DNA of 64,000 nt from Artocarpus heterophyllus (taxonomy: Eukaryota; Streptophyta; Magnoliopsida; Rosales; Moraceae), in assembly GCA_025403435.1 (NCBI GenBank), contig CM046341.1:23596908-23660907 (forward strand), given 5' to 3'. Below the pieces are notes generated by a model. That model was given only the letters and a program-made list of their open reading frames with translations. It did no database searches and was not told the origin of the DNA. The position numbers were made by a program, and so were the translations under genes. Shown here piece by piece: positions 48,301 to 59,979 of the stretch (its first letter is position 1; each line of letters begins with the position of its first letter).

Positions 48301-49970
48301 TACCTAACGTCACTAAAACATTTGAAATTGAGTGTGATGCTTCAGGTACAGGTATTGGAGGTGCTTTGATACAAGAAGGAAGACCGGTTGCATACTTTAG
48401 TGAAAAGTTGAGTGGATCAGTTCTAAATTATCCCACTTATGATAAAGAGATGTATGCATTGGTTCAAACTTTAGAGACTTGGCAGCACTATCTTTGGCCG
48501 AAGGAGTTTGTGATTCACACCGATCATGAATCCTTGAAGCATTTGAAGGGGCAGCACAAACTAAATAAATGCCATGCCAAGTGGGTAGAATTCATTGAGA
48601 CATTCCCATATGTGATCAAATACAAGCAAGGTAAGGAAATCGTAGTTATCGATGCACTATCTCGCAGGTACGCCTTACTTTCAATCCTTGATGCTAAGTT
48701 GCTTGGATTTGAGTACATTAAAGAATTGTATGCATTGGATTCTGATTTTGGTGTTGTGTTTAAAGATTGCACAAAGGGGGCATGTGGAAAATACTACTTA
48801 CATGAGGGTACTTGTTTTGAGAAAATAAACTTTGCATTCCTCATTCTTCTTTGCATGAGTTGTTAGTAAAGAAGCACATGGCGGTGGTTTGATGGGTCAC
48901 TTTGGAGTAGCTAAGACTTTAGGTGTCTTGCATGAGCATTTCTTTTGGCCACATATGAAGCATGATGTTGAGAGGATTTGTGGGAGATGCATTACATGTA
49001 GACAAGCTAAGTCTAGGCTATAACCACATGGGTTATATATGCCACTTCCTCTTATAGAGAGCCTTGGGTTGACATCTCTATGGATTTTGTGTTGGGGTTA
49101 CCTAGGACTAAGAGGGGGAAAGATTCAGTATTTGTGGTAGTTGGTAGGCTTTCTAAGATGGCACACTCCATTGCTTGTCATAAAACCGATGATGCTTTAC
49201 ATATAGCCGATTTGTTTTTCAAGGAGATTATTAGGTTGCATGGCATGCCTAGGAGTATTGTTTCTAATAGAGATGCAAAGTTCTTGAGTTACTTTTGGAA
49301 GACCTTGTGGGCAAAGTTGGGGACTAAGCTATTATTTTTTACTACTTGTCATCCACAGACTGATGGTTAAACTGAAGTAGTGAACAGGACCTTATCTACT
49401 CTATTACGTGCTGTTATTCAAAAGAATTTGAAAGCTTGGGAAGATTGTTTGCCACATGTTGAATTTGCTTATAATAGAAGTGTTCATTCTGCAACTAAGT
49501 TTTCACCGTTTGAATTTGTTTATGGTTTTAATCTATTAACTCCTTTGGATTTAACTCCTTTACCTTTGAACGAACGAGTTAACTTAAAAGGCAAGAAAAA
49601 AGCTGATTTTGTTAGGCAAATTCACAAGAAGGCAAGATAGAATATAAAGAGGCGTACCGAGCAATATGCAAGACAAGCCTATAAGGACCGCAAGCAGGTG
49701 GTGTTTGAACCAGGAGATTGGGTGTGGCTGCATATGAGAAAGGAACGTTTCCCCAAACAAAGGCGTTCAAAACTCCTTCCGAGGGGTAATGGACCGTTTC
49801 AAGTGGTGGAATGCATTAATGACAATGCCTACAAGCCTGATTTACCAGGAGAGTATGGTGTTAGTGCTAGTTTTAATGTTTATGACTTAACTCTTTTTGA
49901 TGCAGATGATGATTTGAGGACAAATCCTTTTCAAGAGGGGGAGAATGATGCAAGCAATGGAGCTGCATAA
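45390..49970 (+). pseudogene. Broken gag-pol of the gypsy element
   Basis: Gag begins at about 45390 (MSHNQEDNSTEEAN) and continues in pieces through a retrotransposon-gag region (about 45787-46260, e.g. FTDYAIVWWDQLLKD) to a zinc knuckle CFKCQGRAHISHKC (about 46430-46471, CX2CX4HX4C). The protease motif VIIDGGSCTNVAN lies at about 46708. The RT spans about 47500-48000, with [10 protein letters not shown] at 47890, just after an in-frame stop at 47874. RNase H is at about 48320-48670 ([13 protein letters not shown] start). Integrase has an HHCC zinc region at about 48870-49015 and core blocks at 49075-49400, with a stop in the PQTDG segment. The C-terminal block (49698-49970) has GDWVWLHMRKERFP and ends 24 nt inside the 3' LTR. 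At least five stops or frame changes make it non-coding. Confidence 0.92.
49933..49945 (+). other. Polypurine tract of the gypsy element
   Basis: AAGAGGGGGAGAA directly before the 3' LTR; it lies inside the integrase C-terminal frame. Confidence 0.8.
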
Positions 49971-50895
49971 GTTAGAAGTCATGTTCATGAACCATTAAGC
50001 CGTCCAAGTGGTCCAATCACATGGTTTAAGGCCAAGCATTTCAAGGAAGCCTTGAACAGGCTCATTCAACAAGTTGGTGACATGTCACATAAATGGAGCC
50101 CCGGCATAGACCCAAATCAGTCTCAAAGAGCCTAGCCACTATGATTAAGGTTCTAGAAGATTCACATTGATGATGGTGCACGATTCTAGTAAATTATGGG
50201 GCCAATTTGTCAGATTTGTAATTTGGAGAAAGCTTCCTATTTTGGATTGACACATGGGCGCCATGTCATCAAGTCTGAGCCTCATCATCAATTTATTTTT
50301 CTGATGTAATTTTCATATTTTCTTAGTTGTCAAATCCAGTTTGTTAAGCATGAAAACAAACCTGATACTTTTTTTTTTCTAGAATAGATTAGACGCATCT
50401 TAAGGGATAAAATTAGCTACTTTTCTTTTCTGTTATTTTTTTTGGATTACAGCTAGCAAAGTCAGATTTTAGGGCTTTATTTCGCATGGGAAAAACACCA
50501 ATCAAGGGATTTCCAAGTCAGCATTCGCTTAGGGGTTTTTTTTGGGTTGAAAATCGTTTCCCATATATTTGTAAACACTTTGTTATTTTAAGGGAAGGAA
50601 ATCAGATTATCATTCATGAATTTGGTGAGGTTTTCTTGTGTTCTTCTTATTTTCTTGAGAAGACTCTTCGAACTTATCAAGATTAAACTTGTGGCATTCA
50701 AAAAATTGACTTATCATCTAGAGTTTTAAGTGTTCTTGCAATTCTAGGTGTGGCGTCTTCCTATCCGTGGTTCTTGGTTCATGTCTTACTAGATTACGGG
50801 TCAAGGCTCAACAAACGTGTGTCATAAGGGAATTAGGGTTTCGATTCCAGATTTGGTGTCGGGTCTCGTCGCGTTAGTCGGTGGGGTTCATATCA
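49946..50895 (+). repeat. 3' LTR of the gypsy element
   Basis: 950 bp, TGATGCAAGC...TTCATATCA, followed by target duplication ACATA. Confidence 0.92.
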
Positions 50896-50900
50896 ACATA

Positions 50901-51333
50901 TACAGTTCAAGCTCTTGGAATTATAAAATATGATATCCGAGATACATATTTTATAATTATATATCAACTCTAACATTATTCCACTAAAAGCTTAAAGCTG
51001 TACTCACGAACCATATAATATTATGAAGCTTCAAGTAAGCTAACCATCCATGACATATCATAATATGTCATATCCTCATAAGTATACGTAATTGACTTAA
51101 GGATAAATTCCGTTTTACCTTCCCGATTATTTTTTATCTTACACTCCATTATCACACCATTGGAATACTTATTATCCATAAATATTATACTATTCAGTTA
51201 CACCTATGTATCCAAATGATTAAGCGCTCCTATCTTCCAATAACAGGATAATGCATATAAGAGAAGATCATTAACTCTATAAAAGAGCTATGGGTTCTAT
51301 ATCTATGAATGACAAGAATACGCAATCAAGAGT
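50901..51333 (-). mobile_element. Copia-family LTR E, second part, truncated
   Basis: Resumes the LTR cut at 43654: TACAGTTCAAGCTC corresponds to the family phrase TATAGTTCAAGCTC. Similarity continues to about 51333 (CAATCAAGAGT), about 0.57 kb short of the family end. Confidence 0.8.
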
Positions 51334-52319
51334 GGATATAATTTTTAAAAGATAAAAATAATAAATTTTAACAGTTTTCTAGATTCTTAGTATTACGGTC
51401 CTAGGCACGGGTCCAATGCCCGCCTTAATCCAAAAGGCCACTCAGGTTTCACAGTCTTAACGATACAATGTATAGACCTTAAGATCGTTTTTGGGCTTAA
51501 TGGCTTAGGACCAACTACAAGCCAACAAAATGAATTAAGAAAATAGTTAATTAGAACTTAATTTGAGAACCATAAGGTTATTGGATTTCTAATTTAGTTA
51601 ATTGAAATCAGATAGACTTAGTAATTAGAAGATAATTAATTATTTAAATTAATTAATTATCAATATAAACATGGATTAAGGGTAGTTAAGGAAAACTAAA
51701 TTTTATGAGAATTTAACTAATTAATCCTTTTACTAGAGATATCAAACTTTATGATCCTTTGATGAAAAGAATTACGATCCAAAATAATTATAAAAATTCT
51801 TATGATTATGCTAAAATATAGAAGTTATTCTTACACACTCTTAATTGGTATTTTATACATAATTTGTCCCGATAGAGGATAGAAAATTCTAGGCGATACA
51901 AGAAAGCAGGTAAGTAGGAATCTTGCTTACAATACAAATAATTTGAAAATAAATGTTTTTGATATTTTTACTAAGTAGGAAAGCATGTCTAATTTTATAT
52001 TAAAGTATGCGATGCTATGCCATACTGCATACTCATTAATTGGTTTAGTGAGACGTATAAGGATGAATTAAAATTTAAAGGTCGTTCTAGCCTCTCGATC
52101 TATGGGGAGGATTAAGATTTAAATATATAATTAAAAATAATTAGATCACGGTGTTGTTGGGACCTTGCAAACCCTAACTTTTTGTTGATCAAGCGCAACC
52201 GATACTGCTACTCGGGCCTGATAAAATAATTAGACATGATCCTAATTGAGCATAATCCGCACATGCATATTACTATTATCTGTTATTCTAAATGTTTTGC
52301 AAGTTATGGTTCCTACTTG
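51334..52319 (+). mobile_element. Ty3/gypsy-like LTR, left part (split by the large copia element)
   Basis: Non-coding LTR-like DNA whose right edge, joined with 62000 onward, reads ACTTGTTGAGCGAAAGCTCA, matching ACTTACTAAGCGAAAGCTCA in the LTR at 12486-16411. The last five bases (ACTTG, 52315-52319) are the target duplication. The left boundary is uncertain. Confidence 0.5.
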
Positions 52320-54301
52320 TGTTGAAAAAATAGTACGCGGCAGAATTTTAAAATTTTTTATACCAGAGTATTTTCTAAAACACAAGTTTGACATGCTATA
52401 TGCATAAATTAACCAGATCTTACTAACCTTTGTGTGTTGAAAAGCTCTTATGATCAATGAAGAGAAGTAACGTTCTAGAAAGACCTCAACCAATTGGCCT
52501 TCTTTGCTATTCTCTATCCACGATTGAAATGAGTCTGGGCTTACGTCGTTCAGCTTTTCCTCGGTGGCTCTTCTTCCAACCAATTGAGAAATACCCAAAG
52601 CTATAATTTGTGATTTGTGAATGATAGCTCTCCGAGGAGTTTCAGAGTCTCACTCTAGATTCTCAACTGATCTCAATAATAGAAAGACTCACTCTCCTCT
52701 TTTTTAGAGGTTGGGCCTAGGAGTCAGTCCTTATCAGATAATGTCTCAAAAATTTGAATCAGAATATAAAATTCACATAAAAATACGTGATCCTTTTATC
52801 GTCCGATCGACAGGTCAAACTGGCAGATTGGCCTGCTGAACCTCTTCAATCGGTAGGCCAAACTTAAAGATTGGCCTACCGAACTTGCGATAAAAAGTTC
52901 CCTACGAATCTTTATTTCCCACCCTAGATTCTGGGGATAGAGCCATAGTTTTAATTCAAATAACCTAATAGAGAGTTATTTGATAAAAACAGTCATATCT
53001 AGATAATCTCTAGGAACATGAATATTCTTGATAATTCAACAAGTTTATCTTGAATTAATTTATTCAAAATTAATCCAACCAATAAACAGACATGAATTAT
53101 CTAATCCTGATAATTCAACAAGTTTATCTTGAATTAATTTTATTATAAAATTAATTCAACCGATAAACAAACATGAATTATCTGATTTTACCGAATTTTA
53201 GCCAATTTGATAAATCTGACATAAGTCACCAATTATTAGAAAAGCACGCCGTATCGTTACAGGATTTTTATGAGATAGCAAAGGGGACCTAATGGACCTA
53301 TATAGTCCAAGCTCCCGAAATTATGAAACCCAATATCCTAGATATACATTTTATAATTATCAACTCTAACGCTACTCCACTAAAAGCTTGGAGTTGCACT
53401 CTCGAACTATATAGAATTACGAAGCCTATATAGCTAAGTCTCTATGACATACCATAATATATTATATCCCCATAGGATTATCCATAATTAGTTTAAAAAC
53501 AAGTTTTGCCTTACCTTTCTGATTATTTTTATCTTACGTTCTATTATCTCACCATTGAAAAACTTACCATCCAAAGACAGTATACCATTCGGTTACACCT
53601 ATGTACCAGTTTTCCAATTATAAAATAACGCATATAAGAGGATATCAACTGCTCCTAAAGAGGAGCTATGGATTCCATATCTATGAATAACAGGTCTACG
53701 CTATCAAGAGTCATGCCTCTAACGTACCGACACACGTGCCACTATAAAATGTAGATGTCACCCTTTTTACGTCAAAAGACATAAGTCAAGACAACGGGCC
53801 CACTATTTATCTTAGGATTAAGATATAATATAAATGATTGTCTAAAATAAATTGATTTGTCGAGACAGAATTATTAATCCAAATCAATTCACTTTATGTC
53901 TCGATCCAACACATCGTCACCTATGACAATGTGCCAATGTTTCTATTTATGGAGTTCACCTCCGATGGCCAAGACAAACTATCTTCCAATTGGGATATAA
54001 ACGACATAACAATCTTTACATAAATAAAGTGCCCAACTTTATTCTCTCGATTGTGGATCTCATAATTTAGACCATCACCTTAAGAATCATGTCTTCCACA
54101 TAATTTGTCCATTATATGCCTAATTCTTAATATTTAGACCGATAGTATCAGATTTTTGTTTGCTTAACATATATTCAACAAATATGAACGTAAAGAGGAC
54201 AAGATTTGGTATATAAATAATAAATAAATTCTTTATTGATAAATAAAAATGTCTCCAAAAACATGTTACATTTTTACTCCTTAGGGCATATATGTCTAAC
54301 A
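52320..54301 (-). repeat. 3' LTR of the 9.7-kb copia element
   Basis: 1982 bp. The iterated GGCAG/GGTAGGCCAAAC block is at about 52805-52890. The adjacent polypurine tract on the minus strand is AAATAAGAGAT (54312-54302), weak for its class. Confidence 0.9.
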
Positions 54302-54309
54302 ATCTCTTA

Positions 54310-57300
54310 TTTACACTAAGTGAGCAAATATGACAAATCTCGCATCCCCATAGCTTCCACGTGCTTCTTGAAGACTCTCCCAATAAGTGTCTTCGTGAAT
54401 AGATTAGCTAAATTGTCCTCTGATGCGATTTTGCATACCGTGACATGCCCGCCCTTGATGAAGTCCTTTGTCACATGATACTTCTGATCAATATGCTTAC
54501 TCTTCTTATGAAACTTGGTTCTTTAGCATTAGCTACCACCACACTGTTATCACAGTATAAGGATACCGCCTTATCCATGCCAAGAACAACCTCAAGATCC
54601 CTAAGGAACTTGTAGAGCCACACTGCTTCTTTCGTAACATCACCAGCTGCTACATACTTGGCCTCCATCGTTGAATCCGAAGTGTAATCTTACTTCACAC
54701 TTCTCTAACTGATGGCACCGCCCCCTAAAGAAAACATAAAATCCAAAGTCGATCTTCTCGAATCCAGACAGGATTGGAAATCTGAGTCAGTATATCCTAG
54801 AGGAGTTAAGTCCTTACCCGAATATACAAGCATATACCTTCGAGTCCTTCTCAGGTACTTGAAAATATATTTTACTGTTACCCAATGGTTTGGTTCTGGA
54901 TTCGCCTGAAATTGACTCATAATTTCGACCGCATAACAAATATCCGGTCGTGTACAAAGCATGGCATACATGAGACAACCCACTGCCAAAGGCATAAGGT
55001 ACCTTCTTCATGTAGTCTTTTTCCTCCTTAGACTTTAGAGAATCTTTCTTAGAAAGAGTAATTTTAGACCTAGATGGTTGTCCACCTTTCTTAGAATCCT
55101 ACATTACAAACCTCCTGAGAATTTTATCTATGTAGCCGGCTTGTGACAAAGCTATTATTTTGTTCGTCCTATCCCAAAAAATTTAGATACCAAGAACAAA
55201 ATTAGCCTCACCCAAGTCTTGTCATGTCAAACTGCTTGGTCAACCACAATTTAATCGACGACAATGCCCCAACATCATTGCTAATTAGCAAAATATCATC
55301 TACATAGAGCACTAGAAAAACCGCCTTCCTATCCCTAATGTGTTTGTACACACATGGTTCATCCACATTTTGTAAAAGCCTATAAGTGTTGATCACTTGA
55401 TCAAATCTTATGTTCCAAGAAAGGGTAGCCTACTTAAGTCTATAAATTGACTTTAGCTGCTTACAAACCTTACCCTCCTGACCCTTAGCCTTGAACCCGT
55501 CTGGTTGTTCTATATAAATGGACTCATCAAGATAGCTATTTAGAAAATCCGTCTTGACATTCATTTGTCAAATCTCATAATCGAGAGCGACAGCTATGGA
55601 CAAGAGAATCCAAATGGACTTAAGCATGGCTACGGCGAAAAGGTTCCCTCGTAATCGATTCCTTCCTTTTATATGTAACCCTTAGCTATTAGTCTAGCCT
55701 TGAAGGTTTTGACCTTTCTATCCACTCCTCTTTTCCTCTTGTAGATCCATTTACATCTTATGGGTTTTACCCCTTCGGGAAGATCCACAAGTTCCTAGAC
55801 CTGATTAGTCTCCATAGACTTCATCTCTGTGTTCATAGCCTCTGTCCAAAGTTTCGAATCAACATCCTCCATAGCCTTTGTGTAAGTATAAGGACCCCTG
55901 TCACGTTCATCCGGTTCAACCAAGAAGGCCTCACCATTGAACATATACCTCTCAAGTTGACGCCCGATCCTCCCACTACGCCGAACCCCTTAGGTTGTTG
56001 TTCAAGTTCGTTTGGTTTTCTACACCGATTGGAGTGGTTCTTACTGGAACCCCTAGAGTGATTGGATCACTCCTTAACTCCTTAAGCCTAAAACTTTGGA
56101 ACCCCCAGAGTGATTGGATCACTCCTTAACTCTTTAACTCTCCTCAAGGAAAGTTACATGAGTTAAAACCACGACTTTATTTTCCTTTGGGTTATAACCC
56201 CTTTAGTCCCTTTTGGATATCCTACAAATACGCAAACTTCCAAACGTGCTTCTAACTTATTTACATGCTCAAATAGGACATGAACCGGATATCCCTATAT
56301 GCGAATATGGTTTAAGGATGTCTTCTTGCCCGTCCACAACTCGTGAGGAATTTTAAGGACCGATTTTGAAGGCACATTGTTCAAAAGATAACATATAGTT
56401 TGTAGTGCATATCCCCACAATGATAAAGGCAATGATGAATAACTCATCATGGACTCGACCATGTCCAATAAAGTCCTATTTCTTCTCTTCACTACGCCAT
56501 TCTATTACAGAGTGCCTGGCATAGTCAAATGGGACAAAATCCCATTCTCTAATAAGTGTCCTAAGAACTCATTAGAAAGGTATTCTCCACCTCAATCGGA
56601 TCAAAGTGCCATTATGGGTCTACCCAATTGCTTTTCCACTTCAGCTTGAAACTCCCTGAAATTGTCAAAAGTTTTGCTTTTGTGGTGCATCATGTACATA
56701 TACCCATACCTTGAGTAATTGTCAATAAAAGTGATAAAATACTTATACCTTCCTCATGCCTGGATGTTCATCGGTCTGCAAACATCACTATGCATAAGTT
56801 CTAGAACCCTTTCGGCCCTATTGCCTTTAGACCCAAATGGTCTTTTAGTCATTTTACCCTCTAAACAAGATTCACATTGAGGTATAGATTCCACCTTTAA
56901 GTGATTTAAAGGTCTATCCCTTACCAACCTATGAATCCTATTCAGGTTAATATGCTAAGGAGCAAATACCAAAGATAAGTCTTATTAGAGTGAGAAGTTT
57001 TAAGTCTTTTAGAGTTATTATCATTCATCTCAATATTAAATAGTAAGTCCATCCTAGGTTTGATAAAATATAGATTATTTTGCATCCATCCAGAATAGAT
57101 AAAAGATTTGTTTTTACGAATCACCCCTTTATTATTAAAAGAAACCAAATAGGAGTCTTTAAATAAACAAGCTACAGAAATTAAATTCCTCTTAAATTTA
57201 GGAACATAAAAATAATTTCACAAAATTAAATTCCTATAATTATCAAAATGTAGATGGACATCTCCAACTGCTTCAGCTAAGACCAAGGATCCATTGTCCA

Positions 57301-58165
57301 TTCAAAGCATGAAGTTTTCATGAAGCAGACTTCTCGTTTCTTTGAACCCCTACAGAGAAACACAAACATGATTAGTTGCACCAGAATCTATGACCTAAAT
57401 GTCACTAGATTCCTCAATCAAACAAGTTTCTAAATACAGAAGATTACACCTACCTCCTCGGAAAAGAAAGTCCTTGCAATTCTTCTTGATGTGCCTAACC
57501 TTCTCGCAGAAGAAGCACTTTAGCTTCTTCAGGTTCTTCTTCTTCTTCTTCTTCTTGCTCTTGTTATTAGTAGGAATAGAAGACTTCCCATTCTTGGCTC
57601 ATTGTTTCTTTCCATTCCTAGGGTTGGGATTGGAGCCAGAAGTAGCTGCCAAGTGGCCTCGCCATTAATAGAAGACTCCCTGATCAATAGTTTGAACTCC
57701 TGTAACTATTTTATTAATTTTGTTAAGGTCATATCCCACCTATTACTTAAATTAAAAGTAGCTCTAAATGGGATAAACTCCTTAGACAGAGTCTTAAAGA
57801 CCATAGTCATTTGAGTTTCAGCATCGATGTCGGCTCCATTCGTTTGTGCCTCAACGAGGTAACCTATGACCAATATCATGTACTCCTTCGCAAACATCCC
57901 CAATCTCTATTTACAATTAAGAAGTTTCTAAAGCGCCTCTTGCCGCTTGTTAAGGCCTAGCCTCCAAACATGTCTTTTAGATTATCCAAGATTTGTCTAG
58001 CAGTCTCATAATCCTCATGTTGAGCCTGCAGCATGTTATTCGTGTTGGCCATAACATAGCAGCGGGCCTGATCATTTGCATCTTTCCAATGATCATATGC
58101 TTGGATTTGATCGTTGGTAGAATCTTCCATGGGCTTGGGAGGACAAGGGATTGTCAACATAAATT
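54310..58165 (-). pseudogene. Decayed gag-pol of the 9.7-kb copia element
   Basis: Read leftward. Gag starts near 58165-58160 and continues to about 57700 (ATNNMLQAQ-like region HEDYETARQILDNLKDMF). The zinc knuckle CFFCEKVRHIKKNC, CX2CX4HX4C, lies at about 57520-57470. The protease motif IDSGATNHVC at about 57395 has a stop codon close before it. Integrase has a CESCLEGKMTKRPFG block at about 56880 and core blocks onward to about 56300. The RT contains NVKTDFLNSYLDESIYIEQP at about 55560-55510 and YVDDILLISNDVG at about 55330. RNase H has YTDSDFQSCLDSRRST (about 54790) and LYCDNSVVVANAK (about 54560). Many stops and frame changes; the longest open pieces are below 100 codons. Confidence 0.9.
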
Positions 58166-59234
58166 TTAGTTTCTTAAAGAAGAGGACGATATTTAGGTTT
58201 CGTTTCTAATCATTATAATTCTCACTGGTTAATTGGTTTTTGTTAAGTATAGATGATAAAGCATTTTTAGACATTTAATCTATAATAAAGAATCATATAC
58301 TAAACATAAACAAACATAGCATAATGATTTACTAAGATAACACAATCATGTTAAAACATACAAATGTGTTTATGTGTCAAAACCTTGAAAATATCACAAC
58401 CTTACAACGATAATTCTTAACTTAGAATTCAACAAGCTTCAAGGGGAGTCATGCCAAATTCAATCAGGAACTTGGATCCCCTCCTAATTAGTATATGCCA
58501 TCCAGGACCCGTATGATCCAGCATATATTAATAATTGTTTCTTTAGCCATTAATTTTATTAACAGAGCTCCTAGGGGAGGTTAATAATAAAATTAACATA
58601 AGTGTATAACCATCATTTTAATATTTTATCCATGATTTATAATCACCACCTAGGGGTGTGCAATTGTAAATTATACTAAAATGCCTTATTCTCTTAGAGA
58701 TCTAACTTGGTACATGATAAAGTCTCTTTCTAGGAGTCGAAACCACCATGTGCTACCTATAGACCAACGATAAAGGCCTTAGGTCCTCTCTTCAAAAACT
58801 ATCTCCTACTCAATCTTTTGAAATCAAGGTTTTATTTTAAAAACATGCATGAATAATTTTAATTGAGTTGCACTCCCTATTCTATATGGCATGTTATCAA
58901 TATACATAGTAAATCATATTATAATGTAGACAAGCAAAGCAATCAAGCAAAGTTATAAGCAAAATTATAATATATAAACGTAATATTATGGTTCCACCCT
59001 AGAGAATAGAAAATAAAGATTGCAAGAGAATAATCGAAACATATTATCAATTCTTCATCCTTGAATCCTCAAGCTGTATCATTCTTCATGTAATGCCCAT
59101 CTTTAAGTCTTCAATCCAGCATAGTTCAAATACTACATATTATTGGTCATATCCAAATTTTAATGTTTTTCAGAATTGTCCCAAAAATAAAATTAAAATT
59201 AAAACTGCATCAAAAATTACACCTTTTTTTTGAA

Positions 59235-59490
59235 AAATTTTCAGCATCTGCCGGCAAGCTGATCTATGTGATTGGCCTGCTGTTCATGACCCATCGGCCT
59301 GCCAATCTTAAAAGTTGACCTACCAGTCATGATAGATCGGCCTGCCGAACTTGGATTTTGGCTTGCCGCCAGAGCCACCCGATTTCTGCTCCACTGATGA
59401 CCTACCAAACCCGAAGTCTAACCTACCGATCTTGCAACCATCAGTCTACCGAACTGGAGGTTTTGGCATGCCGACAAGCAGAAATCACGC
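59235..59490 (-). repeat. Iterated GGCAGGCCGATC-like motif in the copia leader
   Basis: About eight imperfect copies of a 12-18-nt motif (+ strand forms ATCGGCCTGCCAATC, GATCGGCCTGCCGAACTT, TTTTGGCATGCCGAC) spaced irregularly between the primer site and gag. The same motif family is clustered near the TATA side of every LTR copy in the window. Many copies are centred on the palindromic core GGCNNGCC. Confidence 0.75.
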
Positions 59491-59965
59491 TTTTTAGAAA
59501 ATACAGTTTCTAATGTAATTTGTCAATTTTATTTTCAACAATTCAAAAACATAAAATTAGAGACTCAGGAAATACCTAGGAACGCCATCATCTATCTTCT
59601 AGATCCGTCTTCTCTGAATGATTATTTAATTAAAAAATTCTTACAAATTTAAAATTAAATAACAATTCCTAGACATAGATGATAGTCTGCCATCTAATTA
59701 CATGAAAAACCCAGATACACATTCTAACTTCTAAGGAACCATAACCGGTATAAATTAGTTAACTAATAAATAATTAAATAATAACTTAATCAACCATAAT
59801 TAATTAATAAACATTCACCATATAATCCATGACAACATAAAAATATATAAAAACCCTCGAGTGTCAACTCTTTAAAAAATTAAATTCAAACATAGGAGAG
59901 ATAAAGATCACATAATTTATTCATAAAGCATGATCACAAACTTTCAAATTTATGTAAAAACCATT

Positions 59966-59977
59966 GCTCTGATACCA
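59966..59977 (-). other. Primer-binding site (initiator tRNA-Met)
   Basis: TGGTATCAGAGC on the minus strand, two bases inside the 5' LTR edge. It fixes the orientation of the element and the LTR family. Confidence 0.95.
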
Positions 59978-59979
59978 AT

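Larger units (their letters stand above)
43655..50895 (+). mobile_element. Ty3/gypsy retrotransposon, 7.2 kb, full-length but defective (TSD ACATA)
   Basis: LTRs 43655-44609 and 49946-50895 enclose gag, protease, RT, RNase H and integrase, the Ty3/gypsy order. A perfect ACATA duplication lies at 43650-43654 and 50896-50900. In about 215 aligned bases near the LTR starts I count about 14 substitutions and two indels, so it is much older than the intronic copia element. Several stops and frameshifts break the polyprotein. It is probably a chromovirus (CRM or Reina type) by its protease and integrase-end motifs, though no chromodomain was recognised. Confidence 0.93.
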
